The notes under the pieces: model-generated
Databases searched by the model: none
Told to the model about the DNA's origin: nothing
The model's input: the letters and a program-made list of their open reading frames with translations, nothing else
Translations under genes and position numbers: made by a program
Part shown: in pieces, positions 7,445-15,539 of the stretch
Position numbering within the stretch: position 1 is the first letter of the stretch
How the letters are laid out: each line of letters opens with the position of its first letter
Assembly: GCA_910586395.1 (NCBI GenBank)
Contig: CAJUFX010000002.1
Span: 1-29,016 of the forward strand
Origin: an uncultured Bacteroidales bacterium
Lineage (GTDB): Bacteria; Bacteroidota; Bacteroidia; Bacteroidales; P3
Reading direction: 5' to 3'
Length of the DNA stretch: 29,016 bases

Positions 7445-8977
7445 TTATCGCCGGCGCGTGTTGCTGCCGCCCGAATTGCCGCCCGAGCTACCGCCCGAAC
7501 TCCGCGAACCGCCGGAGCTGCCGCCGGTTGAGTAAGTGGAACGCGAAGGGGCCGTAGTCGTTGTGGTCTGTCTGGTCGGCGTCGTGGTGGGGCGGTTGTA
7601 GTTCGGCGTCGCCTGCCGCTGGTATTGCGGACTGTAGTAACTGCCGCCGTTGCGCGCGCCGCTGTTGTAGGAGGGTGCCGTGTAGGCGTTGGGGCGTGTC
7701 GTACGTTGCGGCGTGACCGTGCGTTGAGGGGTAACCGTACGCTGCGGCGCGTTGGGATTCACAACCCGTTGCGGGGCAGTCGTACGTTGCGGATTGACGG
7801 TGCCGCCACTTCTGATCGCACCGGTTTCCACCGCATCCATGCGGGATGGGTTTGAAATATTGACCGGCGTGCGTACCTGCGTGTTGGATTGGCGTTGGGT
7901 AGGGCGTACCGGATTCGTCGAGACGCCGCCATTGTCCCGGAGGTTGCCGTCTCGGTCAACGCTTATCCGGTCTTGGCTGACGGCCGCCTGATAACGTTCG
8001 CCGAACGAAGCGGTCCGCCGCGAATGCGAAGGGGAACCGCCTGTCGCCGGGGAACCGCCCGTTCCGTCCCGTCTCAGATTGTTTCCCGTCACCGTACCGA
8101 CCGTGCCGCTGACGCCGGCCGTACCGCCGCCACGGCGTACGACCAAAGGCTGCGAACCGCTGCCGCTCCCCCCGCCGCTGTGCCCGCGCCGGATTTCCTG
8201 TTTATAATAGGTGTTCTTGTCAAACGAATTGTAGAAATAGTCGTTGTCAACCCAGTGGCTGCCCCAGAAACCGTCGTGGTAACCGTCCCAATAGCCGTGC
8301 CAGTAGCCGGATCCCCAGCCCCAGCCGTGCCAGTAGCCGGGACCCCAATAACCCGGCCATCCCCAGTCCCAATACGAATAGGAGGGCCAATAGCGGCACG
8401 AACGGTACCAGAACGGGTCGTAGCCGTAACTCAGGCCCAAAGACCATCCGCCTCCGCCCCAAACCGTGAACGATGGCGACCAGTTGTTGAACCCCAGATA
8501 GATACTTGTCCCGTAGGAGTACGGATTGTTGTCGTACCAGTAAGTGTTCGTGTAGTAGTCGTCGTAATAATTGTCGGTGATATAGTCGTCCTGATGAAAA
8601 CGTTTCAGCCGGGAAGAATATTCGTAGTCGTAGTATTTGTCGTAGTCGAATTCGGGATACTCGTAAGAATTGGTATCCGCTTCGTAGGGGGTATATTCGC
8701 CCGTTGTCTCATCGTACGTATAGTAGATGCCCGTATCTTCATCGTAATACAGTTGCGGATTGTCCGCCTGACCCGAGGAGTTGCCGTCAGGCCGGTTTTG
8801 ACGGTATTGTTTGGCAAGCAGGCGCGCTTCTTCGTTTCGCGATGGCGCGTTTCCGTAAACGTCGTCATAATCGAAGTTCATATAGACGCTGTTGCAACCG
8901 GTGGCCAAAAGGGCCGTCAGCCCGAACAGAAGCCATTTCGCAGGATAAGTATTTATAATGTGCAAGGCCGTTTTCAT
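7445..8977 (-). CDS. Aromatic-rich, low-complexity lipoprotein
   Basis: 510 aa, not recognised beyond lipoprotein. A type II signal peptide has its lipobox at LLATGC (Cys28). Three composition blocks follow: Tyr/Asp-rich at about 75-160 (many YYD and YDEDT stretches), a Trp/Tyr/Gly/His-rich block at about 180-255 (WGWPGYWGPGYWHG type), and a Gly/Ser/Thr/Arg/Pro-rich tail with PQRTVTPQRTVTPQR repeats ending in SGGSSGG stretches and RRR. No catalytic motif is seen. A good Shine-Dalgarno-like AGGAGG precedes the ATG. It is probably an outer-membrane-anchored structural or surface protein that works with the barrel gene downstream; that link is inferred from operon position only. Confidence 0.8.
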   Translation of the reverse strand: MKTALHIINTYPAKWLLFGLTALLATGCNSVYMNFDYDDVYGNAPSRNEEARLLAKQYRQNRPDGNSSGQADNPQLYYDEDTGIYYTYDETTGEYTPYEADTNSYEYPEFDYDKYYDYEYSSRLKRFHQDDYITDNYYDDYYTNTYWYDNNPYSYGTSIYLGFNNWSPSFTVWGGGGWSLGLSYGYDPFWYRSCRYWPSYSYWDWGWPGYWGPGYWHGWGWGSGYWHGYWDGYHDGFWGSHWVDNDYFYNSFDKNTYYKQEIRRGHSGGGSGSGSQPLVVRRGGGTAGVSGTVGTVTGNNLRRDGTGGSPATGGSPSHSRRTASFGERYQAAVSQDRISVDRDGNLRDNGGVSTNPVRPTQRQSNTQVRTPVNISNPSRMDAVETGAIRSGGTVNPQRTTAPQRVVNPNAPQRTVTPQRTVTPQRTTRPNAYTAPSYNSGARNGGSYYSPQYQRQATPNYNRPTTTPTRQTTTTTAPSRSTYSTGGSSGGSRSSGGSSGGNSGGSNTRRR

Positions 8978-9022
8978 GTCGCCTCCTTTTTCTAAAATTT
9001 CGTATCTTTACGGCTAAGGCCG

Positions 9023-9053
9023 TGAAGATAGGATGCGGCTTGGCAAAAACAAA
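9023..9053 (-). promoter_or_regulatory. Promoter of the lipoprotein-OmpP1 operon
   Basis: On the minus strand, TTTG (9050-9053) is followed after 19 bp by TATCTTCA (9023-9030), six of eight matches to TAnnTTTG. It lies about 45 bp upstream of the ATG at 8977. Confidence 0.5.
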
Positions 9054-9062
9054 GTCCGTTTT

Positions 9063-9194
9063 CAATGTGAAAATGCGTTCACTCACTTCGCTCGTTCACG
9101 CAACGCATATTTCAACGGAACAATCGATAAAACAAGTTTTATATTTGTTCCGTCTTCATATGCTATGGCCTTAAGGCCGCATATTTTCACATTG
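9063..9194. repeat. Nested inverted repeats between the lipoprotein gene and proS
   Basis: Outer arms CAATGTGAAAATGCG (9063-9077) and CGCATATTTTCACATTG (9178-9194) are complementary except for a 2-base insertion. Inside, ACGGAACAA (9115-9123) pairs with TTGTTCCGT (9145-9153), and GGCCTTAAGGCC near 9167-9178 is palindromic. No open frame of note is present. It could be a small nonautonomous element or a structured RNA; it also insulates the divergent promoters on either side. Confidence 0.6.
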
Positions 9195-9204
9195 TAATGG
9201 TCTG

Positions 9205-9236
9205 CTTGTTTCTACGCTCACCTTTCACTATCTTTG
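9205..9236 (+). promoter_or_regulatory. proS operon promoter
   Basis: TATCTTTG (9229-9236) is a perfect TAnnTTTG -7 box with CTTG 20 bp upstream (9205-9208). Predicted transcription starts near 9243, about 90 nt before the proS ATG. The 17 bases ACCTTTCACTATCTTTG also occur at the gltX promoter (18,465-18,481, minus). Confidence 0.6.
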
Positions 9237-9335
9237 TGGGTTTTCGGCTCGTCCCTCCGTTTGGGGCTACAAAGCCGCCTGTGTGGGACGTCCTTGCGGA
9301 AAACATGCAATATTTGTACCAAACTTTATAAAACA

Positions 9336-10805
9336 ATGGCAAAAAATTTCACGAAACGGGAGGAAAATTATTCCGAATGGTATAACGACCTGGTTGTTAG
9401 AGCCGATTTAGCCGAGAGTTCGGCCGTGCGCGGTTGTATGGTCATCAAGCCTTACGGTTACGCCATTTGGGAAAAAATGCAGGCGGCTCTGGACAAGATG
9501 TTCAAGGATACGGGTCACCAGAACGCTTATTTCCCGCTCTTCATACCCAAATCGTTTTTCAGCCGTGAAGCCGACCACGTGGCCGGTTTTGCCAAGGAAT
9601 GCGCCGTGGTGACGCACTACCGCCTCAAGGCCGACGAGGCCGGCGGCGTGAGCGTCGATCCGGCCGCCCGTCTCGAAGAGGAACTCATCGTGCGGCCGAC
9701 CTCCGAAACCATTATCTGGAACACCTATAAAGGTTGGATTCAGTCGTACCGCGACCTGCCTATCCTGGTCAATCAATGGGCCAACGTCGTGCGCTGGGAG
9801 ATGCGCACGCGCCTGTTCCTGCGCACGGCCGAGTTTCTGTGGCAGGAAGGGCATACGGCGCACGCCACGCGCGAGGAAGCCGAAGCCGAAGCCCGCAGGA
9901 TGCTGGACGTCTATGCCGATTTTGCCGAAAACTTCATGGCCATGCCCGTTATCAAGGGCACCAAAACGCCGAACGAGCGTTTCGCGGGCGCGCTCGAAAC
10001 CTACTGCATCGAAGCCATGATGCAGGACGGCAAGGCCTTGCAGGCGGGTACCTCGCACTTTTTGGGTCAGAATTTCGCCAAGGCGTTCGACGTGACGTTC
10101 CTCAACAAGGAAAACAAACTCGAACACGTTTGGGCGACTTCCTGGGGCGTTTCCACGCGTCTGATGGGCGCGCTCATCATGACCCATTCCGATGACCACG
10201 GCCTCGTGCTGCCGCCCAAACTCGCGCCGATACAGGTGGCCATCGTGCCGATTTTCAAGAATGCCGAGCAATTGGCGCAGATTTCGGAAAAGGTGAACGC
10301 CATCAAGGCGGCCCTGGAGGCGCAGGGCATCAGCGTCAAGTACGACGACCGCGACAGCCAGAAGCCGGGCTGGAAATTCACCGAATACGAATTCAAGGGC
10401 GTTCCCGTCCGCATCGCCGTCGGGCCGCGCGACCTGGAAGAAGGCACGGCCGAGGTCTGCCGCCGCGACACGTTGGAAAAGAGCGTGCACGCGATGGACG
10501 ACCTTGCGAAGTTCATTCCCGCGCTGTTGGACGAAATCCAGCGGAACCTGTTTGAGCGCGCGCTCAAACACCGTGAAGACAACACGATAAAGGTTGATAC
10601 GTGGGAAGAGTTCAAGGAAAAGATAGAACAGGGAAAATTCATTTTGGCGCACTGGGACGGTACGTCCGAAACCGAACAGAAAATCAAGGACGAGACCAAG
10701 GCCACGATCCGGGCGTTGTCGCTCGACTTGCCGGCCGAAGAGGGCAAATGTATCTACAGCGGCCAACCTTCGCACCGCCGCGTGATATTCGCCAAGGCAT
10801 ACTAA
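9336..10805 (+). CDS. proS: Prolyl-tRNA synthetase, short archaeal/eukaryotic type
   Basis: 489 aa; charges tRNA-Pro with proline in the cytoplasm. The start MAKNFTKREENYSEWYNDLV is the normal start of this type; the upstream in-frame codons (from 9234) overlap the promoter and are not counted. Class II features: KPYGYAIWEKMQ with GHQNAYFPLFIP (motif 1 region), RPTSETIIW and WANVVRWEMRTRLFLRTAEFLWQEGHTAH (motif 2 region), then GTSHFLGQNFAKAFDV and TSWGVSTRLMGALIMTHSDD (motif 3 region). The anticodon-binding domain is at about 300-400, and the protein ends AKAY, close to the aromatic C-terminus of the family. It is the first gene of a tightly spaced plus-strand cluster. Confidence 0.96.
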   Translation: MAKNFTKREENYSEWYNDLVVRADLAESSAVRGCMVIKPYGYAIWEKMQAALDKMFKDTGHQNAYFPLFIPKSFFSREADHVAGFAKECAVVTHYRLKADEAGGVSVDPAARLEEELIVRPTSETIIWNTYKGWIQSYRDLPILVNQWANVVRWEMRTRLFLRTAEFLWQEGHTAHATREEAEAEARRMLDVYADFAENFMAMPVIKGTKTPNERFAGALETYCIEAMMQDGKALQAGTSHFLGQNFAKAFDVTFLNKENKLEHVWATSWGVSTRLMGALIMTHSDDHGLVLPPKLAPIQVAIVPIFKNAEQLAQISEKVNAIKAALEAQGISVKYDDRDSQKPGWKFTEYEFKGVPVRIAVGPRDLEEGTAEVCRRDTLEKSVHAMDDLAKFIPALLDEIQRNLFERALKHREDNTIKVDTWEEFKEKIEQGKFILAHWDGTSETEQKIKDETKATIRALSLDLPAEEGKCIYSGQPSHRRVIFAKAY

Positions 10806-10820
10806 GCCGTTCGAGGTAAG

Positions 10821-11528
10821 ATGTTTCAGCTGATTCGGTGTTTGATCCGGCGGAAAACGGCTGCGGAGCAGGCGGCGCAAAAGGAGCAGGCCGCGCCAAG
10901 GGAACAGGCGGTGCAAAAGGAACAGGCCGCACAAAAAGAACAGGCCGCGCAAAAAAGTACAGGGATGAAATTTCTGATTGTAGGACTGGGCAACATAGGG
11001 GCGGAGTACGAAGGTACGCGCCACAACATCGGCTTTATGGTGGCCGACCGTCTGGCCGCTTCGGCCGGCGCGGCGTTTACAAGCGACCGCTACGCCTCGG
11101 TGACGACGGTGCGTTGCAAGGGGCATCAGTTGATACTGATCAAGCCGTCCACTTATATGAACCTGAGCGGCAAGGCCGTGCATTACTGGCTTGCGAAGGA
11201 AAAGATAGACATAGACCGCTGTCTCGTCATTGTGGACGATTTAGCCTTGGAAACCGGGCAGTTGCGTATGAAATCAGGCGGTAGCGACGGTGGGCACAAC
11301 GGCTTGGCCAATATTGCCGAACTGTTGGGCACGACCGCCTTTCCGCGCTTGCGCTTCGGCATCGGCCGGAATTTTCCGCGGGGCGGCCAGATCGATTATG
11401 TTTTGGGCCGTTTCGAAGCCGCCGATCAAGAACTCATCGAGCCGAAACTCGACACGGCCTGCGAGATGATAAAAAGTTTCGCCTGCGCCGGCATCGAGCG
11501 CACGATGAACGCCTATAACAATAAATAA
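10821..11528 (+). CDS. pth: Peptidyl-tRNA hydrolase with a repeat-rich N-terminal extension
   Basis: 235 aa as annotated. It releases tRNA from peptidyl-tRNA that drops off ribosomes. The core begins at residue 49 (MKFLIVGLGNIG) and keeps the family residues: Asn of GLGN, catalytic His of TRHNIGF, Asn of YMNLSG, Asp of VDDL, and GGHNG. The first 48 residues are extra: a basic start (MFQLIRCLIRRK), then five six-residue EQAAQK repeats. GAGG lies 5 bases before the ATG at 10,821, whereas the core ATG at 10,965 has no good ribosome site, so the extended form is preferred. If translation began at 10,965 the repeats would be leader RNA. It is 15 bp after proS and 22 bp before gldE. Confidence 0.9.
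   Translation: MFQLIRCLIRRKTAAEQAAQKEQAAPREQAVQKEQAAQKEQAAQKSTGMKFLIVGLGNIGAEYEGTRHNIGFMVADRLAASAGAAFTSDRYASVTTVRCKGHQLILIKPSTYMNLSGKAVHYWLAKEKIDIDRCLVIVDDLALETGQLRMKSGGSDGGHNGLANIAELLGTTAFPRLRFGIGRNFPRGGQIDYVLGRFEAADQELIEPKLDTACEMIKSFACAGIERTMNAYNNK
10866..10955 (+). repeat. Five 18-bp coding repeats at the 5' end of pth
   Basis: Units such as GAACAGGCCGCGCAAAAA repeat at 10866, 10884, 10902, 10920 and 10938. Each encodes EQAAQK or a close variant (EQAAPR, EQAVQK). The length is a multiple of three, so gain or loss of units keeps the frame. Confidence 0.9.
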
Positions 11529-11550
11529 ACTGCAAGCCGGAGAAGTCGAT

Positions 11551-12735
11551 ATGCCGATGGCCGAAATCGTTTTGCGGGGCGTTATTTGCCTCTTGCTCTG
11601 GGGCTTGACGGCCTGTTTCCGGGCGGCGCGCGTCGTTTGGGCGGAAACGGGTTCGGACACCGAGAACCTGGCCCTTCGCTTTTCGCACGACATCGCTTTG
11701 TTCGGCCTGCTCGTCGTCTTGCTTTCCTGGCCGGCCGCCTGGTATGGGCAGGCCGTGGCTGTGGCTGTGCTGTTGTTGGCCGGGGAGTTTTGGCCGGCCC
11801 TTTACGCGCGCCGCCACGAAGAGCGCGTGCGGGAGCGGTTCGAGCCTTTGGTGGAGGCCGCACGGCGGCTGTTTTTCCCGATCACGCGGCGGCTTACCCG
11901 CATCGATACCGTCTTGGAGCAAAAGGCGGAGGAAAACGAAAAATCGTTTTCGATAGAACAGGTCTCTTCGGCTTTGGACGCTGTTTCACAAGGAGACAAT
12001 TCGGTACAGGACGTCAAGATATTACAGGGTATCGTACAGTTCGGCGACCTTGAGGCGAGCGCCATCATGACGCCGCGCGTCAATATGGTGTGCGTGTCGG
12101 CTTCGGCGCGTTTCGACGAGTTGATGCGGTTGATCCGGGAGGCCGGTTATTCGCGTATGCCCGTCTATCAGGAAAGCCTCGACAAGATTACCGGCGTGCT
12201 GTATATCAAAGACGTGTTGCCGCACCTGCACGCTTCGGCGGACTTCAATTGGCGCAAACTCGTCCGTCCGGCGTTCTTTACTTCCGAAACCGAGAAAATA
12301 GACGCGCTCTTGCGCGATTTGCAGGAAAGGCGCGTGCATTTGGCCATCGTGACCGACGAATACGGCGGCACGAGCGGTCTGGTGACGCTGGAGGATATTT
12401 TGGAAGAGGTGGTGGGCGAAATCAGCGATGAATTCGACGACGGCGGCGAAGAAACGCTTTACCGCAAGTTGGACGAACACACCTATCTGTTTGACGCCCG
12501 CATGCCGATTCACGATTTCTGCCGCCTGATGAACGTCAAGGAGGAGTTTTTCGAAGCCTACGAGGAGGGCGAATACGAGACGCTGGCGGGTTTTATCCTC
12601 GAAACGCTCGGCCGTTTTCCCAAGCGGGGCGAATTGGTGACGACCGGTCCTTACGATTTTGTCGTCTCGGCTTTGGACCGCCGCCGGATCAAACGGATTA
12701 AAATGTCGATACGGGATGAAAGACAGGAAGATTAG
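11551..12735 (+). CDS. gldE: GldE-like CBS-domain membrane protein
   Basis: 394 aa. The membrane part at about residues 1-90 has two or three hydrophobic stretches (IVLRGVICLLLWGL; ALFGLLVVLLSWPAAW; AVAVAVLLLAGEFW). A cytoplasmic pair of CBS domains follows (IMTPRVNMVCV, RMPVYQESLDKITGVLYIKD, then AIVTDEYGGTSGLVTLEDILEEVVGEI), then a CorC/HlyC-type C-terminal domain (YLFDARMPIHDF, YETLAGFILETLGRFPKRGE). The gldD gene directly downstream supports the name GldE; that pair is tied to gliding and T9SS function in Bacteroidota. The membrane domain looks short for the family's DUF21 region, and the usual SGSEVA-like stretch near the start is not seen. A CNNM/CorC ion-related role is the alternative reading. 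Confidence 0.85.
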   Translation: MPMAEIVLRGVICLLLWGLTACFRAARVVWAETGSDTENLALRFSHDIALFGLLVVLLSWPAAWYGQAVAVAVLLLAGEFWPALYARRHEERVRERFEPLVEAARRLFFPITRRLTRIDTVLEQKAEENEKSFSIEQVSSALDAVSQGDNSVQDVKILQGIVQFGDLEASAIMTPRVNMVCVSASARFDELMRLIREAGYSRMPVYQESLDKITGVLYIKDVLPHLHASADFNWRKLVRPAFFTSETEKIDALLRDLQERRVHLAIVTDEYGGTSGLVTLEDILEEVVGEISDEFDDGGEETLYRKLDEHTYLFDARMPIHDFCRLMNVKEEFFEAYEEGEYETLAGFILETLGRFPKRGELVTTGPYDFVVSALDRRRIKRIKMSIRDERQED

Positions 12736-12745
12736 AAAGACGCCT

Positions 12746-13330
12746 ATGCGGCGGCCAAACGGGTTGTCGGCACGTTTCGTAATTTGCCTGACGGTCGGAC
12801 TGCTCGTCGGCTTGACGGCCTGCCGGCAGACCTATACGCCCAAGCCGCGGACCTATATCCATATCGAACTGCCCGAAAAGGCTTACCGCGTGTTCGACTC
12901 GGCGGCCTATCCTTTTCGGTTCGACCTGCCGGTCTATGCGCAGTTCAAGCCGGTCAAGGCGCAGACCTGGGCCGACATCGTGGTGCCTTCGCTCGGCGCG
13001 ACGATTAACTTTACCTATATCGCACGGCCGAATTTGGACTCCTGTGTCCGCAACAGCTTGTTTTTCGTGGAACGCAACTTGCCCAAGGCCAACGGCCTGC
13101 ACGAAACCGAAATCAACCGGCCCGCCGACCGCGTATATGGCTATATCTACGATCTGACGGGGCCGGAAGTGGCCACGACCTGCCAGTTTTATCTGACCGA
13201 CAGCAACCGGCATTTCGTGCGCGGCGCGCTTTATCTCGATTGCGTTCCCAATAACGACTCCCTCGCGCCCGTCCTCAATTTCCTGCGAGCCGACATCGCG
13301 CGTATGATCGAGACATTCCATTGGAAATAA
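12746..13330 (+). CDS. gldD: Gliding motility lipoprotein GldD
   Basis: 194 aa. A lipoprotein signal with lipobox VGLTAC (Cys26) is followed by YTPKPRTYIHIELPEKAYRV and PYPF-like and PVYAQF segments typical of GldD. The conserved tail holds GYIYDLTG.EVATTCQFYLTDS and HFVRGALYLDCVPNNDSLAPVL. GldD is needed for gliding and T9SS secretion in Flavobacterium and is kept in nonmotile Bacteroidales. The start at 12,746 gives a normal-length signal peptide and lies 11 bp after the gldE stop. An upstream ATG at 12,716 would overlap gldE by 20 bp and add ten basic residues. Confidence 0.87.
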   Translation: MRRPNGLSARFVICLTVGLLVGLTACRQTYTPKPRTYIHIELPEKAYRVFDSAAYPFRFDLPVYAQFKPVKAQTWADIVVPSLGATINFTYIARPNLDSCVRNSLFFVERNLPKANGLHETEINRPADRVYGYIYDLTGPEVATTCQFYLTDSNRHFVRGALYLDCVPNNDSLAPVLNFLRADIARMIETFHWK

Positions 13331-13475
13331 AGTGGGTAGATTTGCCTGGCGCCATTTCGACGACGGTGCCGGCCGACGGATGGTGTCCGTCGATAGCGGG
13401 GATAACGGACTTGTGGCCGCATGGCCTTTCAGAGGCAAACGCGACCAAGGGCGTGCCGAAATGCAAAAACAACGA

Positions 13476-14444
13476 ATGAAATCCAATACTTATTTCCAAT
13501 TCAAACAATTCCGGATAGAGCAGGAGCGCTGTGCGATGAAAGTGGGTACGGACGGTGTGCTGTTGGGCGCGTGGGCTTCGGTGGCGGACGTGCCGGCCGA
13601 AGACGCCGCGCGGCCACTGTCTCCGCTTTATCTGTTGGACATCGGTACCGGCACCGGTCTCGTGGCGTTGATGCTGGCGCAACGGGCGGCTTCCGGCGTC
13701 TGGGGCAGGCGGCCGTTTGCCGTCACGGCGGTGGAGCGGGATGCCGCGGCCGCCGCCCAGGCGCAAGAGAATGTGTCGGCCTCGCCATGGGCTTCCATGG
13801 TCACGGTCGTCACGGCCGACATCCGCACATGGCGGCCGCCGGCGCCTGAGGCCGGTGATTCCGCGCCGCCTTTCGCCTTTGACCTTATCGCCTGCAATCC
13901 ACCGTTCTTTTCCGATTCGCTTAAAGGACCCGACGCCGCCCGCAATGCGGCGCGGCACGACGATACGCTACCGCAGGACAGTTTGTTCCGTTTGGCCGCG
14001 GCCTGGCTGAAGCCGGCGCCGGCCGCGCTCAACCTGATTCTTCCGGCCGACCGAGAGCGTTCCGCCGTGGAGACCGCCGCCCGTCACGGACTGCGCCTCG
14101 CGCGTCTGTGCCACGTCTTTACGGCACCCCGTGCCACAAGTCCCAGCCGCGTACTGCTGACTTTTGTCCGTACCGACGGTCGGCCGCTTGTCGGGTCGCC
14201 GCTTGTCGGGTCGCCGCTTGTCGGGTCACCGCTTGTCGGGTCACCGCTTGTCGGGTCACCGCTTGTCGAACAGTTGCGTATCTACCGTCCCGCCCTTTCC
14301 ACGGCGACCATCCCAAGCCCCGTGTCCTCAAAGGCGCAGCCCGTCGCCGAAACACCGGACGCCATGGCGCGGCACACGGCGGTCACACCGCCATACAGCG
14401 AAGCGTTCCGCGCTTTGGTACGGCCGTTTTATTTGAATATGTGA
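13476..14444 (+). CDS. trmN: tRNA1(Val) (adenine(37)-N6)-methyltransferase
   Basis: 322 aa. SAM-dependent methyltransferase of the TrmN6/YfiC family, which makes m6A37 in tRNA1(Val). It opens FQFKQFRIEQERCAMKVGTDGVLLGAW, the family N-terminus. SAM motif I is LLDIGTGTGLVALML, motif IV is the amino-methyltransferase signature NPPF (IACNPPFFSDS), and it ends YSEAFRALVRPFYLNM. A run of PLVGS repeats and a Pro/Ala/Thr-rich stretch interrupts the last quarter, making it longer than the usual 240 or so residues. The frame stays open upstream to 13,332, with TAGATTTG at 13,337-13,344 as a possible internal promoter. The start at 13,476 is chosen for homology. Its stop abuts the stop of the next, convergent gene. 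Confidence 0.9.
   Translation: MKSNTYFQFKQFRIEQERCAMKVGTDGVLLGAWASVADVPAEDAARPLSPLYLLDIGTGTGLVALMLAQRAASGVWGRRPFAVTAVERDAAAAAQAQENVSASPWASMVTVVTADIRTWRPPAPEAGDSAPPFAFDLIACNPPFFSDSLKGPDAARNAARHDDTLPQDSLFRLAAAWLKPAPAALNLILPADRERSAVETAARHGLRLARLCHVFTAPRATSPSRVLLTFVRTDGRPLVGSPLVGSPLVGSPLVGSPLVGSPLVEQLRIYRPALSTATIPSPVSSKAQPVAETPDAMARHTAVTPPYSEAFRALVRPFYLNM
14184..14268 (+). repeat. 15-bp minisatellite inside trmN
   Basis: About 5.7 copies of CCGCTTGTCGGGTCG or the CA variant encode PLVGS repeats. The first two units carry TCG and the later ones TCA at the end, so the array grew by local duplication. Changes in copy number keep the reading frame. Confidence 0.9.
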
Positions 14445-15530
14445 TTAGTTCTGAACCACGATTTTCATGACGTCCGCCGCCTCCTGCACGTCTTCCTGGC
14501 AGGTTTCGAGACGAAGGATATAGACGCCGGCCGGAACATCCGAAACGGCGATATTGTGGCGATAAAGACCGGTCTGGCGACCGGAATTGACAATGGTCAT
14601 GATTTCTTCGCCCAAAAGGGAGTAAAGTCTCAGGCGCACCGAACAATCGCCGAAAATCGAATACGTGATATCGGCCCAGGATTTCATCGGGTTCGGAATA
14701 ACCGAAAGAATTTCAAACCGACTTGTCTGGCCGCCCTGCTGTTTGAGCATCGTTTCCTTTTTGTCGTGACCGGCGTCCGGATTCCCCGATTCGGCCGGAT
14801 TGACGGCGACGGCGGAATCCACCGGATTGTCCGTGGGGGCCTCCAAACTGTCCGGTACGGGATCTTCTTCGTAATAAAGCGCGACTTCGGGCAAGGCCAC
14901 CCGCCAATCGTCATCCGTGGGGATATCGCTGCCGCGTGTCACTTTGAAACCGTCCGGATTGATACGGAAATAGCGGTCTATATGATGATTCGGCTTATGT
15001 TTGAGATAGAGTTTGAGAAAAGCCAGCGTATCGCCCGTACGGATTTCCGCCGGTGTACGGCGCGTCCAATGGAACTGCAGTTCGTTGTCGAGAATATTGT
15101 AAGCCATGGCGGCCTCCGCGACCGGGGTCGTCATGCCGAGAATTTCCACTTCCGTCCCATCGTAAGGCATGAACAATTGGAACGCTGTCATGTCTCCTTC
15201 GCTGATACTCAATATCGGATAATCGATAATGCGCGTCCGCTCCCCGATTTCCACGCGACCGTACAGGTCGAAACGTTGCAAACGCTTGGATTTGGCCAAA
15301 GCAGACGAAGCCATCGCCGATACGGCGGGATACGTTACGCTTTTCCCGGACGCTTGCAGGAATCCGTTGAAACGGATGAATCCGCCCGCGGCGGGTCTGC
15401 GGGTATCTGCCACCGGTTTTGCATCCTCAGGTGCTGTTTTTGCCGAAACAGGTTCAATCATCGGGCAACCCGCAAATAAAAGCGACAGAGCCGTCCCGAT
15501 AAAAAATCTTTTACGCATCATTCGCATCAT
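14445..15530 (-). CDS. T9SS-sorted secreted protein with a cohesin-like domain
   Basis: 361 aa. N-terminal signal MMRMMRKRFFIGTALSLLFAG; the following Cys could be a lipobox (FAGC, imperfect), but cleavage at PVSA by signal peptidase I is also possible. About residues 80-225 resemble a cohesin-like beta domain (RIIDYPILSISEGD, AFQLFMPYDGTEVEILGM, TGDTLAFLKLYLK). The last 85 or so residues are a T9SS type A sorting domain: ILSVIPNPMKSWADITYS, LRLYSLLGEEIMTI, GLYRHNIAVSDVPAGVYILRL, ending MKIVVQN. The whole second half is paralogous to the end of the giant protein at 25,841. The ATG at 15,530 is used; the frame opens at a TTG 12 bases earlier that overlaps the -7 box. Nearby in-frame ATGs at 15,527, 15,521 and 15,518 are possible. 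Confidence 0.85.
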   Translation of the reverse strand: MMRMMRKRFFIGTALSLLFAGCPMIEPVSAKTAPEDAKPVADTRRPAAGGFIRFNGFLQASGKSVTYPAVSAMASSALAKSKRLQRFDLYGRVEIGERTRIIDYPILSISEGDMTAFQLFMPYDGTEVEILGMTTPVAEAAMAYNILDNELQFHWTRRTPAEIRTGDTLAFLKLYLKHKPNHHIDRYFRINPDGFKVTRGSDIPTDDDWRVALPEVALYYEEDPVPDSLEAPTDNPVDSAVAVNPAESGNPDAGHDKKETMLKQQGGQTSRFEILSVIPNPMKSWADITYSIFGDCSVRLRLYSLLGEEIMTIVNSGRQTGLYRHNIAVSDVPAGVYILRLETCQEDVQEAADVMKIVVQN

Positions 15531-15539
15531 AGGGAGCCG

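Noticed and set aside
7889..8995. 368-codon plus-strand frame opposite the lipoprotein gene
   Set aside because: Its Val/Ile/Arg-rich translation is the antisense shadow of the Tyr/Asp-rich coding strand, with no domain or ribosome site.
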